From positions 1-30,694 of the forward strand of contig JAFQHF010000060.1 of the NCBI GenBank assembly GCA_017398105.1: a stretch of DNA of 30,694 bases. The letters run 5' to 3'. The notes under the pieces are model-generated. The model was not told the DNA's origin. It saw only the letters and a list, made by a program, of their open reading frames with translations, and made no database searches. Below, piece after piece: positions 1 through 6,199 of this stretch. The stretch is from Oscillospiraceae bacterium. GTDB taxonomy: Bacteria; Bacillota_A; Clostridia; Oscillospirales; Oscillospiraceae. The number at the start of each line of letters is the position of its first letter. Within the stretch, counting starts at the first letter, position 1. The position numbers and the translations under genes are program-made.

Positions 1-68
1 CCTGCAAGGTAGTCTTGCACCGCCAGTAGTTTGAATTCTGCACAATACTTCTTTCTCTTTTTTGACAT
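1..68 (-). CDS. IS3-family (IS150-like) transposase OrfA, N-terminal fragment cut by window edge
   Basis: Reading leftward from an ATG at 68-66, 22 codons are open to the window edge and encode a Lys/Arg-rich start followed by YCAEFKLLAVQDYLAG. That is the characteristic start of IS3-family OrfA helix-turn-helix proteins of the IS150 type (usual form: basic start, then (Y/F)xxEFKLxxVQDYLxG). OrfA supplies the DNA-binding part of the OrfAB transposase made by programmed frameshifting; the rest would lie to the left of the window. The upstream sequence on this strand has a GGGGAT stretch as a weak ribosome binding site. Only the first turn or two of the HTH is visible, so the subgroup is uncertain. 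Confidence 0.7.
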   Translation of the reverse strand, partial: MSKKRKKYCAEFKLLAVQDYLA

Positions 69-145
69 AAAATAATCCCCTTAGTGTAGTCCTCGAAATT
101 TTTGTTATTTCGAGTGTCTACTCTAAGGGGACTATATCATTTTAT
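1..145 (-). mobile_element. 5' end of an IS3-like insertion sequence
   Basis: The transposase start at 68 is preceded (to its right) by a large hairpin, 77-130: CCCCTTAG (77-84) pairs with CTAAGGGG (123-130), GTAG (86-89) with CTAC (118-121), and CTCGAAAT (92-99) with ATTTCGAG (107-114). On the minus strand the outer part reads AGAGTAGACACT, resembling the AGT-GACACT core of IS150-group terminal repeats. The element therefore probably ends between about 130 and 145. The other end and the target duplication are outside the window, so the exact boundary is inferred. Confidence 0.5.
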
Positions 146-223
146 TCTGCACTGGGGGTGCTTTTGCCTGTTGGCTTTTTGGGGGAGATTCCGCATCAAT
201 ATCTGTAACAGGTTTTTTCACGA

Positions 224-1192
224 TTATAATTCTGGTTCATTTTGATGACTTTGCATCAATTTATAGTTTCTCGGACTGATTCCGTACGCCTGTTTAAATG
301 CACGATAGAAATTGGAATAGTCCGAAAAGCCAGTTTGAATTGCAACGACTTCCAACGGAATGCCAGCTTCAATCTGATTTTTTGCCGAGATGAGCCGCCT
401 TTGGGTGATACATTTGCTTAGGCTGACACCCATTTTTTTGCGAAAAATGTGAGTAACCGTACTTTCACTTACATAAAAAACTCGAGCAATCTCCGGAACC
501 GTTATTTTTCTCGCCAAGTTCGCTTCTACATAAGACAGTATTTTTTCAGGGAGCTCAGGTTCTTCCGGCTGCATTGGCAGTATTTCCAGATTCATGGACA
601 TTCTTTTCATAATGCCCAGCAGTTGAATCGTGTTCCCCATAATAATTGCGTCCCATGCTGCATTGTGGGAAGCTGCTTCAAGGACACCTGCGCAGAAATG
701 TCTCTCCAGATATTCTCTGACGTTGTCCTCTGTATGAAGCAGCGTTGCATGGACACTATCTTCCGTGGGCAGATCCGGAAAAAGCTTGTGGAGTCTATCA
801 ACAAACTCCTTGCTAAGCCACAGAACGTAACGCTTATAGTACTCCCTCATTTTTTCCGGAAGAATCAGACAGTGACCGATTCCGGGAGGAATATAGATAA
901 TATCCCCCCAATGTAAGCGATACCGTTTGGTGCCTACAATATATTCTGCACCGCAGGTATTTCTGCAAAAAATGATTTCGTGAAAGTTATGGCTGTGCAG
1001 ATTCTCAGATGTGGAGGAATCCACATTCATTTCATAGGTTTCTACATAGCGTGATGACATTTCCAGTTCGTGATAAAAGTGGTCCCGGTCTTTTCCTAAA
1101 TGTTCCAGTATTTTTTCCTGTTCCAGTTTTGTGAATGAAGTGCTGCCCGGAAAAAGGAGGTCTGCGGCTTTTTGAGTTTCTGAAAGCTTCAT
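224..1192 (-). CDS. AraC-family transcriptional regulator
   Basis: A 322-aa regulator with an N-terminal cupin-like sensor domain (roughly residues 50-125, with HSHNFHEIIF and a GDIIYIPPGIGH strand) and a C-terminal double helix-turn-helix of AraC/XylS type (about 220-318; ITVPEIARVFYVSESTVTHIFRK and the second helix TGFSDYSNFYRAFKQ). The start chosen is the ATG at 1192, 7 bases after AAGGAG; an upstream in-frame ATG at 1231 lacks such a site and lies upstream of the predicted -10. It is divergent from the sugar-transporter operon, and the shared region carries a direct-repeat operator, so it most likely activates that operon in response to a sugar-type ligand. The ligand cannot be read from the sequence. 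Confidence 0.9.
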   Translation of the reverse strand: MKLSETQKAADLLFPGSTSFTKLEQEKILEHLGKDRDHFYHELEMSSRYVETYEMNVDSSTSENLHSHNFHEIIFCRNTCGAEYIVGTKRYRLHWGDIIYIPPGIGHCLILPEKMREYYKRYVLWLSKEFVDRLHKLFPDLPTEDSVHATLLHTEDNVREYLERHFCAGVLEAASHNAAWDAIIMGNTIQLLGIMKRMSMNLEILPMQPEEPELPEKILSYVEANLARKITVPEIARVFYVSESTVTHIFRKKMGVSLSKCITQRRLISAKNQIEAGIPLEVVAIQTGFSDYSNFYRAFKQAYGISPRNYKLMQSHQNEPEL

Positions 1193-1219
1193 GAACGTTC
1201 TCCTTGATATCTTTGAAAC

Positions 1220-1248
1220 AGCATACCACATTTTTGCCGAATAAGCAA
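1220..1248 (-). promoter_or_regulatory. Predicted sigma-A promoter of the araC-type gene
   Basis: On the minus strand TTGCTT (1248-1243) is followed by a 17-base spacer and TATGCT (1225-1220). The predicted start point is close to 1213, giving a leader of about 20 bases before the ATG at 1192. The -35 hexamer overlaps the left copy of the direct repeat at 1232-1244, compatible with autoregulation. Confidence 0.5.
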
Positions 1249-1265
1249 TGTATTTTGCCTAATAA
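1232..1265. promoter_or_regulatory. Probable AraC-type operator: two 13-bp direct repeats spaced 21 bp
   Basis: TTTTGCCGAATAA (1232-1244) and TTTTGCCTAATAA (1253-1265) match at 12 of 13 positions and are offset by 21 bp, two helical turns. Direct repeats with this offset are the normal half-site layout for dimeric AraC-family proteins. The right copy ends 4 bp before the -35 of the rightward promoter, the position expected for an activator touching sigma, while the left copy overlaps the regulator's own -35. Confidence 0.6.
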
Positions 1266-1269
1266 AACA

Positions 1270-1298
1270 TTAACTGTGTGAGATAGGTTTGTTACAAT
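1270..1298 (+). promoter_or_regulatory. Predicted promoter of the GPH transporter operon
   Basis: TTAACT (1270-1275), 17-base spacer, TACAAT (1293-1298). The -35 is weak, as expected for an activator-dependent promoter, and lies directly after the AraC-type direct repeat. Transcription would start near 1305, leaving a leader of about 190 bases that contains the large inverted repeat at 1324-1417. Confidence 0.45.
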
Positions 1299-1323
1299 AT
1301 TTACATATTTTCCAATGCTGTAG

Positions 1324-1417
1324 CAGAAAGGTATTTGTCAGCCGTTCGTTTTCTATTTCTTCTCCTTACTTTTTTGTTCACCTGCCATTTCTCGGACGGC
1401 TGACAAATATCTTTCTG
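1324..1417 (+). repeat. 25-bp inverted repeat (23/25) in the leader of the transporter operon
   Basis: The arm at 1324-1348 and the reverse complement of 1393-1417 agree at 23 of 25 positions (shared core TATTTGTCAGCCGT); the 44-base spacer is pyrimidine-rich. It lies between the predicted promoter and the ribosome binding site at about 1483, so it would form a very stable hairpin in the leader RNA. There is no T-tract after it, so a simple terminator is unlikely. It could be a second operator, an RNA stabiliser or a remnant of a small mobile element. Confidence 0.6.
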
Positions 1418-1497
1418 TCAAACCGGTGATGCAGTTCATTGTTCACATCCCACAGATCTGTGGTTTATTGTGAAATAAAAAAAGAAGGAGAATCTCT

Positions 1498-2955
1498 ATG
1501 GCAAAACCCACCACATTGAATGAGGCTTACGTCAAAAATGTAAAGAACGCGCCTCCCTTTGGCATGAAGGACAAAATCGGTTATATGCTGGGCGATCTGG
1601 GCTTCAACAGCCTGCAAACCATCGTCAATGCCTATCTGATGCTGTTCTGCGTCAACATCCTGGGTATCCAGGCTGTCCACTTCGCTTCCATCGTCTTCAT
1701 CTGCAAGGCCCTGGATGCTCTGAACGATACTTTTATCGGTCAGACAGTTGACAATCGTCCTGCTACCAAGTATGGTAAAATGAAGCCCTACCTGAAATGG
1801 TTCGCGCTCCCTTACATGATTTTTACCATCATCCTGTTCATGAATGTTCAGGCTATGCCCTATGTAGCCAAGATCGCATGGGTTCTGGTGATCTACTTCA
1901 TCTGGGGCATTGTCGGTACCTTCATCAACGTTCCCTATGGTGCCATGACCAACATCATGACCACCGATCTGGTTCAGAGAACCGAACTGTCCAACTTCCG
2001 TTCCATCGGTTCCTTCCTGGGCGCTATGCTGCCCACCACCGTTGCGCCTCTGCTGCTGTTTGATGCCAACAATGATCCCATCGCCAGCCGTTTTGTTGTC
2101 CTGAGCGTGATTCTGGGCACTTTCTGTGTGGTATGCTTGCTGGCAGCCCATGCTCTGATGAAGGAGCGTGTTCTGGTCACTCCCGACTCCAACATCTCTG
2201 CCTCCGGTGAGAAGGTCAACTACCTGCAGGTCGCCAAGTCCTTCCTGAAGAACCGCATCATGATTGCTGTTGTTCTGGCTTATGTGGGCACCAAGCTGTT
2301 TACACAGCCTGTCAGCACTACTAACCAGTATGTGTTCATGGTCTATTTCCAGGATACCTCCAAGCTCTCCCTGTCTTCCCTGGGTTCCATGATTCCTATG
2401 TTTGCAGGTATGCTGCTGGTGAAGCCTCTGGTCAAGAAGTTCGGTAAAAAGAATCTGGTAACATGGCCCATGCTGGGCGCTGCTGTCTGCCATCTGATCA
2501 ATGCATTCGCTCCCGCTTCTCCCATGAGCTGGATCGCCTGCCAGATCGGCGCTTCCTGCTTTACCACTGCTTCTGGTCTGCTGCTGTGGTCCATGATCTC
2601 TGACGCTGTCGACTATCAGGCCTATCTGACCGGTGTCCGCAATGACGGTACCGTGTATGCAACCATTACCTTCATCGTGTTCTTTGCCGCATCTGCCTCC
2701 ACTTCCATCATTGCTCTGATGCTGGAGATGCTGGGTTACGATGCTACCCTCGGCTCCATGGGTCAGTTGGCAGGTGTTGCGGAAAGACTGAAGGTTTTCG
2801 GCGGCGTCTGGCCTGCGATCGGCTGTGTTCTGGCCTTTGTCTGCTATAAGTTTATTTACAATATCTCTGATGATGAGATGCGCAAGGTCAGTGCCACTGT
2901 CAAGGCTATGGCCGATGAAAAAGAAGCCAAGGCTCTTGGCAATATGGAGAAGTGA
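1498..2955 (+). CDS. GPH-family (MelB-like) sugar:cation symporter
   Basis: A 485-aa integral membrane protein of the glycoside-pentoside-hexuronide:cation symporter family (MFS_2 fold), expected to have 12 transmembrane helices. Supporting motifs are the loop after helix 2 (DALNDTFIGQTVDNRPATKYG, with KMKPYLKW just after, the equivalent of the family GKYRPW segment) and a conserved NVPYGAM near residue 145. The start follows GAAGGAG with 8-base spacing. The stop overlaps the next start (TGATG), so it is co-translated with the metallo-beta-lactamase-fold hydrolase. Codon use is strongly biased to CTG, TTC and ATC, suggesting high expression. The substrate is likely a glycoside or uronide but cannot be read from sequence. 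Confidence 0.9.
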   Translation: MAKPTTLNEAYVKNVKNAPPFGMKDKIGYMLGDLGFNSLQTIVNAYLMLFCVNILGIQAVHFASIVFICKALDALNDTFIGQTVDNRPATKYGKMKPYLKWFALPYMIFTIILFMNVQAMPYVAKIAWVLVIYFIWGIVGTFINVPYGAMTNIMTTDLVQRTELSNFRSIGSFLGAMLPTTVAPLLLFDANNDPIASRFVVLSVILGTFCVVCLLAAHALMKERVLVTPDSNISASGEKVNYLQVAKSFLKNRIMIAVVLAYVGTKLFTQPVSTTNQYVFMVYFQDTSKLSLSSLGSMIPMFAGMLLVKPLVKKFGKKNLVTWPMLGAAVCHLINAFAPASPMSWIACQIGASCFTTASGLLLWSMISDAVDYQAYLTGVRNDGTVYATITFIVFFAASASTSIIALMLEMLGYDATLGSMGQLAGVAERLKVFGGVWPAIGCVLAFVCYKFIYNISDDEMRKVSATVKAMADEKEAKALGNMEK

Positions 2956-3815
2956 TGATTATGTACAGACACGAAGTTACGGAGTTTGCCCCGAAAACCT
3001 GGTGTCTCAGTGAATTCAAACTGGTCAACGCCTTTCTGGTAGAGGGAACCGAAAAAGCCGCTCTCATTGATACCGGATGTGGCATTGGAAATCTGGCGCA
3101 GATCGTCAGAGAACTGACCCAGAAACCGCTCATTATTCTGATGACCCACGGACACTTCGACCACGATGGTGGTGTCAAACAGTTCCCCGGTGTTCCGGTT
3201 TATCTCCACGAAGCTGATGGTCAGCTGATGCATAAGACCGTTGCCATGATGCAGAAAATGATGGGAACTGCGGATTTGAACAAAATGCGCAGTCTCTATA
3301 TCACCACCAGAGGGCCGGTCCGTTGTCCGGAGCTGGATGTTAACGAACTGTTGAAACTGGTTCCGGATGAACCCAGTGATCCCATTTATGAATGGCTTCC
3401 CATGGAGGATGGAATGACCTTTGACCTGGGCGAACGGGTTCTGAAGGTAATTCATACACCGGGCCATACCCCCGGCGAGGTCAGCATTCTCGACGAAACC
3501 AGCCGCACCCTCTTTTCCGGTGATACCGCCAATGTGGGCATCATTCTGATGCGCCAGCCAAATAACGGTACTGCATTGATCGAGGAATGCAACCGCACCA
3601 TGGGCAAACTCTGGTCTATGGAAGTTTGTTATGACCGTCTTGGCGTTGGTCATGACGCGGTGACCATCTCCAAACAGATTATAAAGGATTACTACGATCT
3701 GACCTGTGGTTTGCTGGACGGCTCTATTGTCGGTACTTACGAGGAGACAGGCTTCCGAAAAGGCGATGTAGCACGTCTGGGTATGGCGGAACTGTGGTAT
3801 CAGTGTGATGCCTAA
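2955..3815 (+). CDS. Metallo-beta-lactamase-fold hydrolase
   Basis: A 286-aa soluble protein with the metal-binding HxHxDH motif (H65-G-H67-F-D69-H70), followed by GGV, a later His in HTPGHTPGE and an Asp in LFSGDTANVG. This is the normal two-zinc site set of glyoxalase II/lactonase-like MBL enzymes. The ATG at 2955 overlaps the transporter stop and has GGAG five bases upstream; GTG at 2952 and ATG at 2961 are alternatives. Its pairing with a sugar transporter under an AraC-type regulator suggests hydrolysis of a lactone or ester made from the imported compound, but this is inference from context only. Confidence 0.88.
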   Translation: MIMYRHEVTEFAPKTWCLSEFKLVNAFLVEGTEKAALIDTGCGIGNLAQIVRELTQKPLIILMTHGHFDHDGGVKQFPGVPVYLHEADGQLMHKTVAMMQKMMGTADLNKMRSLYITTRGPVRCPELDVNELLKLVPDEPSDPIYEWLPMEDGMTFDLGERVLKVIHTPGHTPGEVSILDETSRTLFSGDTANVGIILMRQPNNGTALIEECNRTMGKLWSMEVCYDRLGVGHDAVTISKQIIKDYYDLTCGLLDGSIVGTYEETGFRKGDVARLGMAELWYQCDA

Positions 3816-3861
3816 CAACCATAACTTACCATTGTACATAAATCACCTATACTGCCCTACA

Positions 3862-3889
3862 GAAGGCACCTGCAATAGCAGGTGCCTTC
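3862..3889 (+). terminator. Perfect 12-bp hairpin after the transporter/MBL operon
   Basis: GAAGGCACCTGC (3862-3873) and GCAGGTGCCTTC (3878-3889) pair perfectly around an AATA tetraloop, 46 bases after the MBL stop. There is no run of T after it, so it is either an imperfect terminator or an RNA-stabilising 3' hairpin. Confidence 0.5.
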
Positions 3890-3950
3890 GACTGTAATAC
3901 CAGTATATTTCCTGCAATTCCAGTACCGTAATTTACCACTTACTTATTAG

Positions 3951-3987
3951 GGAACCTTTCTGTATAATCTATAGCAAGAAAGGTTCC
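3951..3987. promoter_or_regulatory. 11-bp dyad centred on a TATAAT box
   Basis: GGAACCTTTCT (3951-3961) and AGAAAGGTTCC (3977-3987) are perfect inverted arms; the 15-base centre contains TATAAT at 3963-3968. A -10 element enclosed in a dyad looks like an operator-controlled promoter, but the matching -35 (TTACTT, 3940-3945) is poor and no clear gene follows. A short RNA ending in the hairpin at 4000-4031 is possible. Confidence 0.35.
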
Positions 3988-4150
3988 TGACAGAAACAAC
4001 CCGCGCCAACACATTTTCGTGCAGGCGCGGGTATCTTAGTATTGTCAATTCAGGCCCCAAAAAGGCAGATAGTGTAAATCAGAGGGTATCAATTCAAAAA
4101 GTCATTGCAGCTCTAAGAGAATCCGATTTGTGTTTTAATACTGCCGTGGT

Positions 4151-4363
4151 ATGCAGCCAATGAAGGAACTATTCCACTTCCAGGAGATCGGCATCAAAAT
4201 CATGAACGGTGAAACTGACAAAGGTGCTGAAATCGCCTACCATGCTGCCTTGGATCAACTGGCCGTACAGCTGATTAAAGATGGTTCATACCAGATTGTG
4301 GATCTGGTTTCGAAAAAACCGGAACAGGCAAAAAATCCGCCGCAACCTACCTGTATTGGGTAG
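4151..4363 (+). CDS. Doubtful 70-aa hypothetical protein
   Basis: The frame runs from ATG 4151 to TAG 4361-4363 and has a protein-like, non-repetitive composition with a helical middle (IMNGETDKGAEIAYHAALD). No ribosome binding site precedes the ATG, and a second open frame just upstream suggests a truncated or frameshifted larger gene. I do not recognise the family. It sits in a stretch that also holds a DUF6809 gene, so it may be a remnant of mobile DNA. Confidence 0.25.
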   Translation: MQPMKELFHFQEIGIKIMNGETDKGAEIAYHAALDQLAVQLIKDGSYQIVDLVSKKPEQAKNPPQPTCIG

Positions 4364-4501
4364 ATTGCGACGGCGAATAGAGTGAGATCCGGTTTGATTT
4401 TGAGAACAAGAAATAATTCATTCTATTTAAGATTTCAACTATTTCTGAAATCTGTACTCATAAACTGAAAAAGAAGTTTGCACCTATGCATTCCCAAACA
4501 C

Positions 4502-4550
4502 AAAAACCACAGTCAATCCTCCAATATCGAAAGGAAAGACTGCGGTTTTT
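4502..4550. terminator. Bidirectional terminator-like hairpin
   Basis: AAAAACCACAGTC (4502-4514) pairs with GACTGCGGTTTTT (4538-4550), one mismatch, with a 23-base loop. The right arm ends in a T-run and the left begins with an A-run, so it could stop transcripts from either side, including leftward readthrough from the DUF6809 gene. Confidence 0.4.
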
Positions 4551-4718
4551 TAATACCGTATCTGGCTACAGCTATTCAAATTTCTGTGAACTCCTAAATA
4601 TAGGTCACACTGCCAATCATTTTGCAACAAATATTATTCTGTCGATCCTGGTAGCAAAAAATTACCTAACATAAGTCAACCCTCCCGGCTAGCCCGTTCG
4701 AGTTGTATGTAGTGGCTG

Positions 4719-5006
4719 TTATCTGCAGCTGTGATTTACAAGATCAGCGTCCATTATCTCCAACATCATCCTGGCACCCAAACGAAAGCTGTTCTGGAAT
4801 AACAGACATTCTGCCAGAGCCTGAAATTCCCGTACACAGTCCTGGTAACGAGAGAACAGGTCCTTCTGTGCATCTGTCATAGTGGCCAGCAGCTTATCCT
4901 CATTCCGGCTGATCAGACGAATAAGTTCCTTATATTCCTCACTGGGGCCGGCATCATATTCTGCCGGGCCAAGATCACCATACCAAAATTCTTCCAATAC
5001 ATTCAT
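4719..5006 (-). CDS. DUF6809-family small protein
   Basis: A 95-aa, mostly helical, acidic protein. Its start (NVLEEFWYGDLGPAEY), the central ISRNEDKLLATMTDAQKDLFSRYQD segment and the end (FRLGARMMLEIM) match the pattern I associate with DUF6809 proteins, common in gut Clostridia and often in mobile or accessory DNA. Function unknown. The start is well supported by AAGGAGG 8 bases upstream. It stands alone, preceded by a terminator hairpin (5086-5108), so it has its own transcription unit. Confidence 0.7.
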   Translation of the reverse strand: MNVLEEFWYGDLGPAEYDAGPSEEYKELIRLISRNEDKLLATMTDAQKDLFSRYQDCVREFQALAECLLFQNSFRLGARMMLEIMDADLVNHSCR

Positions 5007-5085
5007 AAATCTTCCTCCTTTGTTGTGTTATTGCTATTGTACAGGAGCAAGGTTTGTTCGTCGAATGTACCATAAACGAAAAATG

Positions 5086-5108
5086 CCCCGATTCCTCACG
5101 AATCGGGG
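5086..5108 (-). terminator. Terminator of the leftward HprK-like gene
   Basis: CCCCGATT (5086-5093) pairs with AATCGGGG (5101-5108) around a 7-base loop. On the minus strand it is followed by CATTTTT, a short U-tract. It separates the HprK-like gene (stop at 5240) from the DUF6809 gene. Confidence 0.5.
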
Positions 5109-5239
5109 TAAAACATTCATTTTTTGAGGGCATTTTGCGTGGTGCTCCTCTATTGGCTCACACATGTGCCAGCAGGCCCAGGCTCAGGGGTGTTTTCCTT
5201 ATTTGCTCCTGAGGCATCCAAAGACGCCTCCTTTCCTTT

Positions 5240-5983
5240 TTATCTGATAACCGCTTCGCCCGACATAGCCCGGAAGGCTGTCTGTGCGGCCTGAAGCTCC
5301 TGATTGCAGTACATATGCCACAGAGGTGTCCGTTCCGCAAGGGCCTTTACCAGGGTCAGGCACCGGGCCTGTTTTCCGTCGGGGCAGGCTGCCTGATGCA
5401 GAAGCATCGCCACGGCTTCCTCCGGCTGCAATGGCCGGATCTGATTTTCCGTGCCCCGTTCCAGAATGCAGATGCCTTTCAGGGGCACCGAAAGGTTGCT
5501 GTCCAGCCCATGCTTTCCGCTCCAGGGCGCTCCGCAGACCAGAATCGGCTCCTGTGCGATGCGCAGGAAGGGTTTGTCATCGTTGATCATCACAGCCCGC
5601 TGCCCGAATGCCCGGCACCAGAGCCGGGTGTGGGTGGATTTTCCCGTTCCGCTTCTGGCGGTAAACAGATAGCCATCCCCGTCCACAGCCAGGGCGCTGC
5701 CATGGAACAGCAGGATGTCCTTTTCAAACAGGTGCTCCGCAACAGCACGCTGGATCACAGCCCGCTCCAGAAAGGGATCGGAAAATTTTCTGCGGCGGAA
5801 GCCCTCTTCCACAGCTTCCTGATCCCACAGTTCCTGCTCCCGGGCAAGCGCTTCCCGGCGGACTGACACAAAATGATCCGGCTCTCCCGATGAAAAATAG
5901 GCCCGGCAGTAATCCCGCGTGCTTTCAAACAACGATTCCACCCGGATTCTCTGTCCGGCGATCTCAATGGTAAACTGCGCCAT
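5240..5983 (-). CDS. HPr kinase/PEP carboxykinase-like ATPase, stand-alone
   Basis: A 247-aa protein with the nucleotide-binding features of the HprK/PEPCK-like fold: HGSAL (about 94-98), a P-loop RSGTGKST (about 110-117) followed by HTRLW, and INDDKP (about 133-138), the metal/phosphate-binding Asp pair. It lacks the N-terminal regulatory domain of true HprK and is far shorter than PEP carboxykinase. Such stand-alone proteins occur in Firmicutes, often near PqqD-type or peptide-modification genes, none of which is seen here. The start at 5983 has GGGAG six bases upstream; an upstream ATG at 6031 is not supported. The likely role is a small-molecule or protein kinase; the target is unknown. 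Confidence 0.75.
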   Translation of the reverse strand: MAQFTIEIAGQRIRVESLFESTRDYCRAYFSSGEPDHFVSVRREALAREQELWDQEAVEEGFRRRKFSDPFLERAVIQRAVAEHLFEKDILLFHGSALAVDGDGYLFTARSGTGKSTHTRLWCRAFGQRAVMINDDKPFLRIAQEPILVCGAPWSGKHGLDSNLSVPLKGICILERGTENQIRPLQPEEAVAMLLHQAACPDGKQARCLTLVKALAERTPLWHMYCNQELQAAQTAFRAMSGEAVIR

Positions 5984-6076
5984 AGCTGCTCCCTTTCCGG
6001 TTTCTCCCGTAAAGTATAGCACATCCTGCACCGCCCCATCAAGCCTGCCGGGTCAATTCCTGCAAAAAACGCAAAA

Positions 6077-6196
6077 GAGCCGAAAAAATCGGCTCCTCAG
6101 CGTGTCGAAAACGGTTTTGGACTTTATTTTCTGCTCACGCAGAAAACTCTGCGAGGCTTTTTCTACAATCTGAAGAACCGAAAAAATCGGCTCCTG
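6077..6196. repeat. Cluster of terminator-like hairpins with a repeated word
   Basis: The stretch after the ABC-F stop (leftward) holds GAGCCGA/TCGGCTC (6077-6083 / 6089-6095, five-A loop), TTTTCTGC/GCAGAAAA (6127-6134 / 6139-6146, TCAC loop) and a second copy of CCGAAAAAATCGGCTCCT near 6179-6196. The same word twice about 99 bp apart suggests duplication of a terminator. Together they probably end the ABC-F transcript. Confidence 0.5.
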
Positions 6197-6199
6197 CGT

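Larger units (their letters stand above)
3890..4718. other. Accessory intergenic stretch with hairpins and no secure gene
   Basis: About 830 bases with lower GC than the flanks. It holds a dyad around a TATAAT (3951-3987), a GC-rich hairpin with arms CCCGCGCC (4000-4007) and GGCGCGGG (4024-4031), a doubtful 70-codon ORF (4151-4363) and a hairpin at 4502-4550. Just before the doubtful ORF another frame is open without a start (about 4096-4162, reading VIAALRESDLCFNTAVV). This suggests a decayed gene rather than a functional one. Confidence 0.5.

Noticed and set aside
1465..2493. 342-codon minus-strand frame opposite the GPH transporter
   Set aside because: Gln/His/Asp-rich antisense frame; the transporter reading has family motifs and a good start.
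4486..4674. 62-codon plus-strand ORF
   Set aside because: No ribosome binding site; it runs through a hairpin and has no recognisable features.
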